Positions 46,097 to 57,269 of a stretch of 64,000 bases of DNA are shown one piece after another. This stretch comes from Dokdonella sp. (lineage in GTDB: Bacteria > Pseudomonadota > Gammaproteobacteria > Xanthomonadales > Rhodanobacteraceae): NCBI RefSeq assembly GCF_019634775.1, contig NZ_JAHCAS010000004.1:1-64000 (forward strand), written 5' to 3'. Within the stretch, counting starts at the first letter, position 1. Each line of letters starts with the position of its first letter. The position numbers and the translations under genes are program-made. The notes beneath the pieces are model-generated. The model searched no databases. It saw only the letters and a program-made list of their open reading frames with translations, and was not told the origin of the DNA.

Positions 46097-48712
46097 ATGA
46101 ACAACCAGTACCGCAAACCGCTTCCCGGCACGACACTCGACTGGTTCGATGCGCGGGCCGCCGTCGACGCGATCCGGCCCGGTGCGTGGGCGGAGCTGCC
46201 GTACACGGCGCGCGTGCATGCCGAGAACATCGTGCGCAAGGCTGATCCATCGCACATCGACGCCTATCTCGGCCAGTTGATCGAGCGCAAACGTGACCTC
46301 GACTTCCCATGGTTCCCGGCGCGCGTGGTCTGCCACGACATCCTTGGCCAGACCGCCCTGGTCGACCTTGCCGGCCTGCGCGACGCCATCGCCGCCAAGG
46401 GCGGCGACCCGGCCAAGGTCAACCCGGTGGTTCCGGTGCAACTCATCGTCGACCACTCGCTCGCGGTTGAATGCGGCGGCTACGATCCGGATGCCTTCGC
46501 CAAGAATCGCGCGATCGAGGACCGCCGCAACGAGGACCGCTTCCACTTCATCGACTGGACCAAACGCGCCTTCGAGAACGTCGATGTGATCCCGCCCGGC
46601 AACGGCATCATGCACCAGATCAATCTGGAGAAAATGTCGCCGGTGATCTACGTGCAGGACGGCGTTGCCTTCCCCGACACCTGCGTCGGTACCGACAGCC
46701 ACACGCCGCACGTCGACGCGCTTGGCGTCATCGCGGTCGGCGTCGGCGGCCTCGAAGCCGAGAACGTCATGCTCGGTCGGGCCTCATGGATGCGCCTGCC
46801 CGACATCGTCGGCGTCGAGCTGTCCGGCAAGCCGGCACCCGGCATCACCGCCACCGACGTCGTGCTCGCCTTGACCGAGTTCCTGCGCAAGGAGAAGGTG
46901 GTCGGCGCCTATCTGGAGTTCTTCGGCGAAGGCGCCGCCGCCCTGACCATCGGCGACCGCGCGACAATCTCGAACATGTGCCCCGAGTACGGCGCCACCG
47001 CCGCCCTGTTCTTCATCGACCGGCAGACGATTGACTACCTGCGCCTGACCGGTCGCAGCGACGAACAGGTCACCCTGGTCGAGACCTACGCCAAGATCGC
47101 CGGCCTCTGGGCCGACAGTCTGGTCGGCGCGCGCTACGAGCGCACGCTGCGCTTCGATCTCTCGACCGTCGTGCGCAACCTGGCCGGGCCGTCGAACCCT
47201 CACCGGCGCCTGCCGACCTCGGCGCTGGCCGAGCGCGGCATCGCCGACGAAGCCAAGCTCGAAGCCGGCAAGGCCGAGGAAGCGCAAGGCCTGATGCCGG
47301 ATGGCGCGGTCATCATCGCCGCCATCACGAGTTGCACCAACACTTCCAACCCGCGCAACGTCATCGCCGCCGGCCTGCTTGCACGCAATGCCAATGCACA
47401 TGGCCTCGTGCGCAAGCCGTGGGTGAAATCCTCACTCGCGCCAGGCTCGAAGGCCGTGCAACTCTATCTGGAAGAGGCAGGCCTGTTGCAGGAGCTCGAG
47501 AAGCTCGGTTTCGGCATCGTCGCCTTCGCCTGCACGACCTGCAATGGCATGTCTGGCGCGCTCGACCCGAAGATCCAGCAGGAAATCATCGACCGAGACC
47601 TCTACGCGACCGCAGTGCTGTCCGGCAACCGGAACTTCGATGGACGCATCCATCCGTATGCGAAGCAGGCCTTCCTTGCCTCACCGCCGCTGGTCATTGC
47701 CTACGCGATCGCCGGCAGCGTGCGCTTCGACATCGAGAAGGACGTGCTCGGCATCGACGGCGCCGGCAACGCGGTGCGCCTCAAGGACATCTGGCCGAGC
47801 GATGCCGAGATAGACGCAGTGGTGAAACAGAGCGTGAAGCCCGAGCAGTTCCGCCGTGTCTACGAACCGATGTTCGCCGCACGCGTGCAGCGCGACGCCA
47901 AGGTCGATCCGCTTTATGCCTGGCGTCCGATGAGCACCTACATCCGCCGGCCGCCGTACTGGGAAGGCGCACTCGCCGGTGAGCGCACGCTGAAGGGCAT
48001 GCGGCCGCTGGCTGTTCTGCCCGACAACATCACCACCGACCACCTGTCGCCGTCGAACGCGATCCTGCGCGAGAGCGCCGCCGGTGAATACCTCGCGAAA
48101 ATGGGCCTGCCGGAAGAGGACTTCAATTCATACGCCACTCATCGCGGCGACCATCTGACCGCGCAGCGTGCAACCTTCGCCAATCCACAGCTCGTCAACG
48201 AGATGGCTGTCGTCGACGGGCAGGTGAAGAAGGGTTCGCTGACCCGCCTCGAACCGGACGGCAAGGTCATGCGCATGTGGGAAGCGATCGAGACCTACAT
48301 GGACCGCAAGCAGCCACTCATCATCATTGCCGGTGCCGACTACGGCCAAGGCAGCTCACGCGACTGGGCCGCAAAGGGCGTGCGCCTCGCTGGCGTGGAG
48401 GCGATCGTCGCCGAAGGCTTCGAGCGCATCCACCGCACCAACCTGATCGGAATGGGCGTGCTCCCGCTCGAGTTCAGACCGGGAGAGACCCGTCACACGC
48501 ATGCGATCGATGGCAGCGAGACCTTCGACGTCATCGGCCAGCGCAAACCGCGCGCCACGCTGATCCTGGTCATCCACCGCAAGAACGGCGAACGCGTCGA
48601 GGTACCGGTCACCTGCCGCCTCGACTCAGACGAGGAAGTCTCGATCTACGAAGCCGGCGGCGTGCTACAACGCTTCGCCCAGGATTTCCTCGACTCGAAC
48701 AAGGCGGCGTAG
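46097..48712 (+). CDS. acnD: Fe/S-dependent 2-methylisocitrate dehydratase AcnD
   Basis: An 871-aa aconitase-superfamily enzyme. The [4Fe-4S] ligands are Cys413 (TSCTNTSNPRN), Cys479 and Cys482 (ACTTCNGMSG), at the same spacing as in IRP1-type aconitases. GADYGQGSSRDWAAKG near the C-terminus is the swivelling domain motif. I call it AcnD rather than AcnA because prpF, its dedicated partner, lies 2 kb downstream, and the sequence MNNQYRKPLPGTTLDWFDARAAVDAI at the start is characteristic of AcnD. AcnD makes the 2-methylaconitate isomer that PrpF converts, in propionate breakdown by the methylcitrate cycle. prpB and prpC are not in this window. Confidence 0.92.
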   Translation: MNNQYRKPLPGTTLDWFDARAAVDAIRPGAWAELPYTARVHAENIVRKADPSHIDAYLGQLIERKRDLDFPWFPARVVCHDILGQTALVDLAGLRDAIAAKGGDPAKVNPVVPVQLIVDHSLAVECGGYDPDAFAKNRAIEDRRNEDRFHFIDWTKRAFENVDVIPPGNGIMHQINLEKMSPVIYVQDGVAFPDTCVGTDSHTPHVDALGVIAVGVGGLEAENVMLGRASWMRLPDIVGVELSGKPAPGITATDVVLALTEFLRKEKVVGAYLEFFGEGAAALTIGDRATISNMCPEYGATAALFFIDRQTIDYLRLTGRSDEQVTLVETYAKIAGLWADSLVGARYERTLRFDLSTVVRNLAGPSNPHRRLPTSALAERGIADEAKLEAGKAEEAQGLMPDGAVIIAAITSCTNTSNPRNVIAAGLLARNANAHGLVRKPWVKSSLAPGSKAVQLYLEEAGLLQELEKLGFGIVAFACTTCNGMSGALDPKIQQEIIDRDLYATAVLSGNRNFDGRIHPYAKQAFLASPPLVIAYAIAGSVRFDIEKDVLGIDGAGNAVRLKDIWPSDAEIDAVVKQSVKPEQFRRVYEPMFAARVQRDAKVDPLYAWRPMSTYIRRPPYWEGALAGERTLKGMRPLAVLPDNITTDHLSPSNAILRESAAGEYLAKMGLPEEDFNSYATHRGDHLTAQRATFANPQLVNEMAVVDGQVKKGSLTRLEPDGKVMRMWEAIETYMDRKQPLIIIAGADYGQGSSRDWAAKGVRLAGVEAIVAEGFERIHRTNLIGMGVLPLEFRPGETRHTHAIDGSETFDVIGQRKPRATLILVIHRKNGERVEVPVTCRLDSDEEVSIYEAGGVLQRFAQDFLDSNKAA

Positions 48713-48748
48713 GAAGGCTCACAAGAGACGGCTGCAGGAATCGGCCGC

Positions 48749-48824
48749 AGGAAACGGCTTTAGCCGTGATGCTTCTTCTTTGCAGCGTTGTACAGAACGA
48801 GCATCACGGCTAAAGCCGTTTCCT
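48749..48824. repeat. 24-bp perfect inverted repeat between convergent genes
   Basis: Arms at 48749-48772 and 48801-48824 match perfectly (AGGAAACGGCTTTAGCCGTG then ATGC, inverted) around a 28-nt loop. The arm is itself nearly palindromic (GGCTTTAGCC). It lies between convergent acnD and the phospholipase D family gene, and ends in GATGC like the other repeats here. Confidence 0.85.
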
Positions 48825-48898
48825 ACGACGGTTTCCTAAGGCGCAAACACATCGGCTGCATTCGCACACCGCCGCGACGCGTAGCACCCACCCACACC

Positions 48899-50326
48899 TC
48901 ACCACGTTGACCAACCCAGCGCCTCGCCGACGCGATACCACATGCGGCGCAACAGCGCATCGTCGGCGTAGTGCGAGTAGTCGATGCTGGCGTTCCGGTC
49001 CGCGTCATTGACCCACTGACGCTCGAACCAGTCCGCGGCATCGGCTACCGCCGCATGTCCGCGTGGCGCCCTCAGCTCGACGCTGGTTTCGAGATTGAGA
49101 TCGTCGAGGTTGCGCCGGGTGAAATTGGCCGAGCCGACGACCAACGTTGCCTCGCGCGCACCGCGATGCAGCAACAGCTTGGCATGGCATTGCTCGCCGT
49201 GCGTGTCGCACCAGCGCAAGGCGATGCCCGCGGCGACAAGTTCGCCCGCGACCTGGCGGTTCGGCACGCCGTTCTTCTTGCGGCCGAACGCGTCCTCGTT
49301 CGGATCGAGCAGCACGCGCAAGGCGACACCGCGCACATGAGCAGCCTTCAGCGCGGTGATCACGCCGCGATCAGCCAGGTAAAACACTGCGACATCGAGC
49401 GCATCGCCCGCGCCGGCCCGATCGATCGTGCCGATCAATGCACGCCGGATCGCCCCCTCGGTGAGCACGCGCAGACGCGCTTCGCCGGCGTCCGCTGCTG
49501 CCGCCGACGCCGACGGCAAGCCCTCGAGCGGCAACCCGGAAAACGCTGCGACCGCGGCCTCGCTTGCGACCAGGTCGAGTGCAGCCATGCCGGAAAAGCG
49601 CATGGCGACATTTCCATGCGCGCTACTCGCATCGTGCGGATTCGCCGAAGTCACCAGTGCTTGCCAATCGTCACCGGCATCGACGACGAGGGTCTTGCGA
49701 TGGTTCGCACGGAAGTTCGCCAGCGCCAGCCAACTGCGCAGGCCAACCCTGCCAGCGCCGAGCGGATTGGGCAGCCAACCGCCGTTGACATCGTTGCCGA
49801 GCCAGCCGCAGCACAGTGCCCACGGCCCGGACCAGAGCGGATTCGATGCCCGCAGGGCCGACAGATCCGTGACGATCACCTCGGCACCGGCAGCACGCAG
49901 GCGGGCGAGTCGCAGATCCTGCAGGCCGCCGTAGACGGTATTGATCGGGTCGGTGACGATGACGATGCGCAACCCAGGCTTGGCGGCCTTGCGTGCCAGC
50001 AATGCTTCGGTCAACTCGGCGCTCAGCGGTCGCAGTGCACTGCCCCCGAAGTCGTTGAACAGGAACATGTCGAGCACGACGAGACGCTGCGCCTGCGCGA
50101 TCATCGCGAAGGCCGTGTCGAAGATCGCCTGACGACTGTGGCGCATCTCCTGCGCATCCACCCAGGTCTCGTCGGCGAGGAAGGCCGTGTCCTGCGCCGG
50201 CCGCCACGGGCCTTCAATACCGATGCCTGCCGGCAGCGGCTTGAACGACTGCCACAACGCACTGGCCAGCCAGACCATGACCACCAGACCCGACCCACGC
50301 AGCCAACGACGACGAGGATTGCGCAC
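48899..50326 (-). CDS. Phospholipase D family protein, one HKD motif altered
   Basis: A 475-aa PLD-superfamily protein with an N-terminal membrane helix (GSGLVVMVWLASALW). The first HKD motif is complete (NHRKTLVVD, then TSANPHD and GN); the second has HAKLLLHR and VGSANFTRRNLDDLN, so the Asp of HxKxxxxD is replaced by Arg. Family members include cardiolipin synthases and other phosphatidyltransferases; which applies is unclear. GTG at 50326 is chosen as it has GGAGG 4 nt upstream. It lies on the opposite strand between acnD and prpF. Confidence 0.82.
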   Translation of the reverse strand: MRNPRRRWLRGSGLVVMVWLASALWQSFKPLPAGIGIEGPWRPAQDTAFLADETWVDAQEMRHSRQAIFDTAFAMIAQAQRLVVLDMFLFNDFGGSALRPLSAELTEALLARKAAKPGLRIVIVTDPINTVYGGLQDLRLARLRAAGAEVIVTDLSALRASNPLWSGPWALCCGWLGNDVNGGWLPNPLGAGRVGLRSWLALANFRANHRKTLVVDAGDDWQALVTSANPHDASSAHGNVAMRFSGMAALDLVASEAAVAAFSGLPLEGLPSASAAAADAGEARLRVLTEGAIRRALIGTIDRAGAGDALDVAVFYLADRGVITALKAAHVRGVALRVLLDPNEDAFGRKKNGVPNRQVAGELVAAGIALRWCDTHGEQCHAKLLLHRGAREATLVVGSANFTRRNLDDLNLETSVELRAPRGHAAVADAADWFERQWVNDADRNASIDYSHYADDALLRRMWYRVGEALGWSTW

Positions 50327-50769
50327 GATGCCTCCGGCGAACGGACCCCGGTGCGAGCATGCCACGGCGCGCCGATTCGGCGGCAACGGAGAGCCGAGCC
50401 TGTGGCGCTGCCTCGACGGACCGTCGGTCCGCCCCGGCAGGGCGAGGCCCGAGATCATTGCATCTGCGGTCAGCCACGCGCCCCGATCGACGCGCACGAC
50501 TGATCGAAGCAGATTCCAGCCGACACATGAGGCAGAATGCCCGAATTGGGGATACTCTGATCTTGCCCTTCGCGACCGAGGTCGCTCCCGCGAAATCAGG
50601 GCCTTGTGGGGCGGCTTCAGCCTTGCGGGGCTTGATCAGGCCTTCCCTGGCGGCCTGAGGCTTTCGCCGGATCGCTCCCCGAGTGCGCGGAACCGACTGA
50701 AGGCCTTTCGAGCGAACACTCGCCCAGGGCAACCCGCAGCCTGATCCCATCCGTAGCCAAAACCACGAC
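50327..50769. other. Intergenic region upstream of prpF and the PLD gene
   Basis: A 443-bp divergent spacer with no convincing gene. It contains scattered pieces of the short palindromic type seen elsewhere: GCGACCGAGGTCGC at 50573-50586 and GGCGGCTTCAGCC near 50611. A GATACT at about 50549 might serve as a -10 box for a transcript towards prpF, but no good -35 is seen. Confidence 0.5.
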
Positions 50770-51963
50770 ATGACCCACTTGCCGCAGCTCCGCATTCCCG
50801 CCACCTATCTGCGCGGGGGCACTTCCAAAGGCGTGTTCTTCCGTCTCGACGACCTGCCCGAACGCGCGCGCGTGCCGGGGCCGGCGCGCGACGCGCTGCT
50901 GATGCGCGTGATCGGCTCGCCGGACCCATATGGCAAGCACACCGACGGCATGGGCGGAGCAACGTCGTCGACGAGCAAGTGCGTGATCATTTCACGCAGC
51001 ACACGAGCGGACCACGACGTCGATTACCTGTACGGCCAGGTGTCGATCGACACCGCCTTCGTCGACTGGAGCGGCAACTGCGGCAACCTGTCGACCGCGG
51101 TCGGTCCATTCGCGATAGCCGCCGGCTTCATCGATGCGTCGCGCCTGCCGCGCAACGGCATGTTCGCCGTGCGCGTGTGGCAGGCCAACATCGGCAAGAC
51201 GATCATCGTGCACGTGCCGATCGTCGATGGCGCGGTGCAGGAAACCGGCGATTTCGAGCTCGATGGCGTGACCTTCCCCGCCGCGGAGATCGTCCTCGAG
51301 TTCATCGATCCGGCTGACGAAGGCGAAGGCGACGTCGGCGGCGCCATGTTCCCGACCGGCAACCTGGTCGATCCGCTCGACGTGCCAGGCATCGGCACAT
51401 TGAACGCCACCATGATCACGGCCGGCATCCCGACCGTCTTCGTCAACGCTGCCGACATCGGCTACGACGGCACCGAACTGCAACCGGCGATCAACGACGA
51501 CAGGGCAGCGCTGGCCAGACTGGAGGCGATCCGTGTGGCCGGCGCACTGCGCATGGGCCTCATCGCCACACCCGAGGAAGCCACGAAGCGCCAGCACACA
51601 CCGAAGATCGCCTTCGTCGCCCCGCCGAAGGATTACACATCGAGCAGCGGCAAGCGGATCACCGCCACCGACATCGACCTCAACGTGCGCGCGCTGTCGA
51701 TGGGCAAGCTGCATCACGCAATGATGGGTACGGCCTCGGTGGCGATCGCCACCGCCGCAGCCATACCCGGCACCCTGGTCAACTTCGCCGCCGGCGGCGG
51801 CACGCGTGATGTCGTTCGCTTCGGCCACCCGTCCGGCACGCTGCGCGTCGGCGCCGATGTGCGACAGGTCGACGGCCAATGGACCGTGACCAAGGCGGTG
51901 ATGAGCCGCAGTGCGCGCGTGCTGATGGAAGGTGCGGTGCGCGTGCCGGCGGATGCGTTCTGA
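50770..51963 (+). CDS. prpF: 2-methylaconitate cis-trans isomerase PrpF
   Basis: A 397-aa isomerase of the PrpF/diaminopimelate-epimerase-like fold. It converts the 2-methylaconitate isomer made by AcnD to the cis form used by aconitase in the methylcitrate cycle. Family blocks: IPATYLRGGTSKGVFF at the start, GGATSSTSKCVIIS, NCGNLSTAVGPFAI (with the essential Lys in GKTIIV) and GNLVDPLDVPG. The partner gene acnD is 2 kb upstream on the same strand but is separated by an inverted gene. Confidence 0.96.
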   Translation: MTHLPQLRIPATYLRGGTSKGVFFRLDDLPERARVPGPARDALLMRVIGSPDPYGKHTDGMGGATSSTSKCVIISRSTRADHDVDYLYGQVSIDTAFVDWSGNCGNLSTAVGPFAIAAGFIDASRLPRNGMFAVRVWQANIGKTIIVHVPIVDGAVQETGDFELDGVTFPAAEIVLEFIDPADEGEGDVGGAMFPTGNLVDPLDVPGIGTLNATMITAGIPTVFVNAADIGYDGTELQPAINDDRAALARLEAIRVAGALRMGLIATPEEATKRQHTPKIAFVAPPKDYTSSSGKRITATDIDLNVRALSMGKLHHAMMGTASVAIATAAAIPGTLVNFAAGGGTRDVVRFGHPSGTLRVGADVRQVDGQWTVTKAVMSRSARVLMEGAVRVPADAF

Positions 51964-51985
51964 CCGGCGATAACAGGCTGCTGCA

Positions 51986-52058
51986 GGAGCCCCTTCAGGG
52001 GCGATGCATTTCTTCGTTGTGGCGGTTAGAGAAGAAGCATCGCGCCTGAATGCGCTCC
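51986..52058. repeat. Palindromic GCGATGC repeat, copy C
   Basis: GGAGCCCCTTCAGGGGCGATGC (51986-52007) faces GCATCGCGCCTGAATGCGCTCC at 52037-52058 across a 29-nt loop, with a few mismatches. It lies between convergent prpF and rnr and shares its outer GGAGC and inner GCGATGC with copies at 10283 and 33183. Confidence 0.75.
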
Positions 52059-52069
52059 TGCGGGCGCTC

Positions 52070-54580
52070 CTACGAAAAAGCCGCCCTTCCCTGCCCGCGC
52101 GCATCCGCGATCAGGCGGAAGTCGATCTTGCGATCCTCGAGACTGGCACGCAGCACCTGCACCCGCACCGCATCGCCGAGGCGGAATTTCATGCCGCGGC
52201 GTTCGCCGCTGAGGAGATGGCGCACCGGGTCATAGTGGTAATAGTCGTTCGGCAACTGCGTGATATGGACGAGACCGGTGATCTTCGAATCATTCAGCTC
52301 GACAAACAGGCCGAACGAGGCGACGCCCGAGACGACACCGTCGAACTCGCTGCCTACGTGCTTCTCCATCCACGCGCACTTGTAACGCTCGTCGACGTCG
52401 CGCTCGGCCTCCTGCGCGCGCCGCTCATTGTGCGAACAATGCACCGCCATCGATGTCATCTGCGTGGGCGAGTATGCGTAGCCGGAGGCCTTGCCACCGC
52501 CGATCGCATGACGGATCGCGCGGTGCACGAGCAGGTCCGGGTAGCGCCGGATCGGCGAGGTGAAATGTGCATAGGATTCCAGTGCAAGGCCGAAATGGCC
52601 GGTGTTCTCCGGCTGATACACGGCCATGCTCTGCGAGCGCAGCAACACCGATTCGATCAGGCTGGCATCCGGACGCTTGCGGATCTTATTCAGCAGCGCG
52701 GCGAAATCGGCTGGCTTGACTTCACCGGCCGGCGGCAGGTTCAGCTTGAACTCGCGCAGGAACTCGAGCAGATCGTCATACTTCGACACCGGCGGCGGCT
52801 CGTGCACGCGGTAGGGCGCAGGGATGCGCTTGCGCAGCAGGAACTTCGCCGCCTCGACGTTCGCCGCGATCATGCATTCCTCGATCAGCTTGTGCGCATC
52901 GTTGCGCGGCTCGCTGCCGAGCTGGATCACCTCGCCCGCCGCACCGAGGCGGAACTTGACTTCGCTCGATTCGAAGTCGATCGAACCGCGCTTCTGGCGT
53001 GCCTTGGCGAGCACCTTGTAGAGCTGGTGCAGGTGCTCGACATGCGGCAGCAACGCACCGAGCTCGTCGCGTGCATCGGCATCCTTCTCGCCAATCGCCT
53101 GCCACACGCGCGTATAGGTCAGGCGCGCGTGCGAGCGCATCACGGCATCGTGGAAGGTCGAGCGCGTCACCTCGCCGCTGCGGTCGATCTGCATGTCGCA
53201 AACCATGCACAAGCGATCCACGCGCGGGTTCAGCGAGCAGATGCCGTTTGACAGTGACTCCGGCAACATCGGCACCACGAACCCCGGGAAATACACCGAA
53301 GTAGCACGGCTGTAGGCCTCGTCATCAAGCGCACTGCCGATGCGCACGTAGTGGGAGACGTCGGCGATGGCGACGACGAGACGGAAGCCCTGTGCGTTCG
53401 GTTCGGCGTAGACGGCATCGTCGAAATCACGCGCATCCTCGCCGTCGATGGTCACCAGCGGCAGCTTGCGCAGGTCGATGCGCCCGGCCGCCTCGGCTTT
53501 TGACACGGCCGGCTCGACGTCGGCCGCTTCACGCAACACCGTCTCCGGCCAGGCGCTCGGCAGACCATGGCTGGCGATCGCCATCTCGACGAGGATCGAT
53601 GGGGTCAGGCGCTCGCCGAGCACGGCGAGGATCTTGCCCATCGGCCCGCGATACGCGGTCGGCGGATCGCTGATTTCGGCAATCACGATCTGGCCGGCGC
53701 GCGCGCCCTGCGACTCCCCCGGAAGAATCAGCACGTCCTGGTGCACCCGACGATCATCCGGCGCGACCAGGGTCAACCCATTCTCGACGATGACTCGGCC
53801 GACCAGGCGCGGCGAACGCCTTTCGAGCACTTCGACGATCGCACCCTGGCGGCGTCCGCGGCGGTCGACGCCGACGACGCTGCCGAGCACACGGTCGCCA
53901 TGCAGCACCGGACGCATCTGCGCCGGCGACAGGTACAGATCCTCACCGCCGCTGTCCGGGCGCAGGAATCCGTAACCTTCGGCGTTGGCGAGCACCACAC
54001 CGGGAATGAGGTCGAGCTTCTCGGCCACGCCATAACCGCCGCGGCGGTTCTGCAGCAGTTGGCCGTCGCGCACCATCGCGGCGAGGCGCTTGCTGAGCGC
54101 TTCGACATCCTGCTCGGTGGCAAGCCCGAGCGCACGCGCAATGGCCTCGGTCTTCAGCAGTTCGGCCTGCTCGCCGAGCAGGGCGAGGATCGCCTCGCGG
54201 CTCGGGATCGGCCGCGCGTAACGCTGCGCTTCGCGCTCGGCGAACGGATCGCGCACCAGCTTGCCGCGTGCCGCCTCGTCGCTTGACTGCTTGCGCGGCT
54301 TGCCATGCACGGCGGCTTCCCGTGCAGGCGCCCACGGCTTCGGTCCACGCGTCACCTTGGCCGCTGGCGATGCACCGGATGTCCCGGCCTTGCGCGACAC
54401 CGTAGGCTTGCCTTTCGCCGGCGCAAACACCGGCGGCAGCCACGGCGCGGCTTTCGCCTTCGACTTCTTCGCACCGGCCTTGGCGGCCGGCGTCGCGACC
54501 TTCCCGCGCGCGGGCGGTTTGGCCTTGCTCTTCGACGGGCGTGCGGTGTTCCTGCTGGTCTTCTTGGTCACTTTGTCCAT
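52070..54580 (-). CDS. rnr: Ribonuclease R
   Basis: A processive 3'-5' exoribonuclease that degrades structured RNA and works with tmRNA on defective messages. The 836-aa protein starts MDKVTKKTSRNTARPSKSKA, a Lys/Pro/Ala-rich extension of about 100 residues, followed by a winged-helix (REAILALLGEQAELL), cold-shock domains, the RNB catalytic domain with its four aspartates in IDGEDARDFDDAVYAE, and an S1 domain (FDGVVSGVASFGLFVEL). The extra in-frame start upstream overlaps the tRNA side and is rejected. Confidence 0.96.
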   Translation of the reverse strand: MDKVTKKTSRNTARPSKSKAKPPARGKVATPAAKAGAKKSKAKAAPWLPPVFAPAKGKPTVSRKAGTSGASPAAKVTRGPKPWAPAREAAVHGKPRKQSSDEAARGKLVRDPFAEREAQRYARPIPSREAILALLGEQAELLKTEAIARALGLATEQDVEALSKRLAAMVRDGQLLQNRRGGYGVAEKLDLIPGVVLANAEGYGFLRPDSGGEDLYLSPAQMRPVLHGDRVLGSVVGVDRRGRRQGAIVEVLERRSPRLVGRVIVENGLTLVAPDDRRVHQDVLILPGESQGARAGQIVIAEISDPPTAYRGPMGKILAVLGERLTPSILVEMAIASHGLPSAWPETVLREAADVEPAVSKAEAAGRIDLRKLPLVTIDGEDARDFDDAVYAEPNAQGFRLVVAIADVSHYVRIGSALDDEAYSRATSVYFPGFVVPMLPESLSNGICSLNPRVDRLCMVCDMQIDRSGEVTRSTFHDAVMRSHARLTYTRVWQAIGEKDADARDELGALLPHVEHLHQLYKVLAKARQKRGSIDFESSEVKFRLGAAGEVIQLGSEPRNDAHKLIEECMIAANVEAAKFLLRKRIPAPYRVHEPPPVSKYDDLLEFLREFKLNLPPAGEVKPADFAALLNKIRKRPDASLIESVLLRSQSMAVYQPENTGHFGLALESYAHFTSPIRRYPDLLVHRAIRHAIGGGKASGYAYSPTQMTSMAVHCSHNERRAQEAERDVDERYKCAWMEKHVGSEFDGVVSGVASFGLFVELNDSKITGLVHITQLPNDYYHYDPVRHLLSGERRGMKFRLGDAVRVQVLRASLEDRKIDFRLIADARGQGRAAFS

Positions 54581-54685
54581 GACTCCTTGTGGCGCGGATC
54601 GTCGATCAGCGCGCATCAACATGATTGACAGGCCTCGGGCGCGCCCAGTATCGTTCGCGCCCCGTTTGGCCCAGCCAGGCGGCAT

Positions 54686-54770
<85 letters not shown>

Positions 54771-54813
54771 ACGGCTTGGACCTGCGCATGATGATCCCGC
54801 GCAGGTTCTCACG

Positions 54814-54845
54814 AAAACCCCGCCGACGCGCGGGGTTTTTCGTTT
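54814..54845. terminator. Bidirectional terminator between tRNA-Leu and purA
   Basis: AAAACCCCGC (54814-54823) pairs with GCGGGGTTTT (54830-54839), followed by TCGTTT. The A-run on the left makes it work on the minus strand too, ending purA transcripts. Confidence 0.88.
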
Positions 54846-54861
54846 GCGGAGCTGTCGCCCG

Positions 54862-56205
<1,344 letters not shown>

Positions 56206-56222
56206 CTAAGCGATGCGCCGAC

Positions 56223-56408
56223 TCAGCGGATGACGCGCAGCGCGACGAGGCCGACCACGATGAAGATGCCGCCGATCAGGCGCAGACGGCGTTCGTCTAT
56301 CCGCTGCAACTGCTCGGCCATGCGCTTCCATGCGCCCGGCGCGGCGAACAACAACAATCCCTCGAGCACAAGCACCAGGCACAGCGCCGCGGCGAGATCG
56401 GCCGACAT
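56223..56408 (-). CDS. DUF2065 family small membrane protein
   Basis: A 61-aa protein with two membrane helices (AALCLVLVLEGLLLFAAP and RLIGGIFIVVGLVALRV). DUF2065 proteins are typically found between hflC and purA, as here, and have no known function. The ATG (56408) overlaps the hflC TGA by one base (TGATG), so translation is likely coupled; a GTG one codon earlier also reads in frame. Confidence 0.88.
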   Translation of the reverse strand: MSADLAAALCLVLVLEGLLLFAAPGAWKRMAEQLQRIDERRLRLIGGIFIVVGLVALRVIR

Positions 56409-57268
56409 CACTTGCTGTCGCGCAGGTAGCGCAGGAACTCCGCTTCGGGATTCAGCATGAGCACGCCATTGCCGCCCTGCAGCGCCTCGCGATAGGCCTC
56501 GAGGCTGCGGTAGAAGGCATAGAACTCCGCGTCCTTGCCATAGGCTCCGGCGTACACCTCGGCCGCCTTGGCATCGCCTTCACCGCGGGTCTTCTGCGCA
56601 TCACGGTAGGCGTCCGCACGGATCACCTGGACACGCCGATCAGCGTCGGCCTGGATGCGTTCGGCGGCCTCGTTACCTTCGGCGCGCAGCGAGTCGGCAA
56701 CTTGTTTGCGCTCGGAACGCATGCGTTCGTAAACCGAGCGCAACACCGAACTTTCCTGCGGCAGATCGACGCGGCGGATGCGCACGTCAATGATCTCCAT
56801 GCCGAGATTCTGCGTGGCGACATTGGCGGTGCGCACCAGGGTCTGGGTGAGATCCGTGCGCGCGCTGGAGACGACTTCCTGCAGCGTGCGGCTGTTGATC
56901 GCCGTACGCATGCCGTCGCGCACGATCGAGGCGAGGCGCGCCTGTGCGCGCACTTCCTCGCCGCCCACGGAGGTGTAGAACTTGGCCGAATCGGCGATCT
57001 TCCACTTGACCACGAAGTCGACGGTGACGTCCTTTTTCTCCGAGGTCAGGTAGTTCTCCGGCGCCGAATCGAGTGTCTGCAGGCGACGGTCGAAACGTAC
57101 TGCCTGCTGGATCAGCGGCAGCTTGAAGTGCAGACCGGGCGCATAGCCCGATTCGACGATGCGGCCGAACTGGGTCAGGATCGCGGTCTGGCTCTCGTTG
57201 ACCACGAACACGCTGCTGCCACCGGCCAGGATGACCACGGCGACCAGGATTCCAAGCATCGGGCGCAT
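56408..57268 (-). CDS. hflC: Protease modulator HflC
   Basis: A membrane-bound SPFH-domain protein, 286 aa, which forms a ring with HflK around the FtsH protease. N-terminal helix LGILVAVVILAGGSSVFVV, then SQTAILTQFGRIVESGYAPGLHFKLPLIQQ and the SPFH core to about residue 200, followed by a helical region rich in Ala, Glu and Arg (SERKQVADSLRAEGNEAAER). Starts 1 bp after the hflK stop. Confidence 0.97.
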   Translation of the reverse strand: MRPMLGILVAVVILAGGSSVFVVNESQTAILTQFGRIVESGYAPGLHFKLPLIQQAVRFDRRLQTLDSAPENYLTSEKKDVTVDFVVKWKIADSAKFYTSVGGEEVRAQARLASIVRDGMRTAINSRTLQEVVSSARTDLTQTLVRTANVATQNLGMEIIDVRIRRVDLPQESSVLRSVYERMRSERKQVADSLRAEGNEAAERIQADADRRVQVIRADAYRDAQKTRGEGDAKAAEVYAGAYGKDAEFYAFYRSLEAYREALQGGNGVLMLNPEAEFLRYLRDSK

Positions 57269-57269
57269 G

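Noticed and set aside
46097-48712. Housekeeping aconitase AcnA
   Set aside because: The characteristic N-terminus, the length and the presence of prpF downstream fit AcnD better, although the active-site residues alone would not separate the two.
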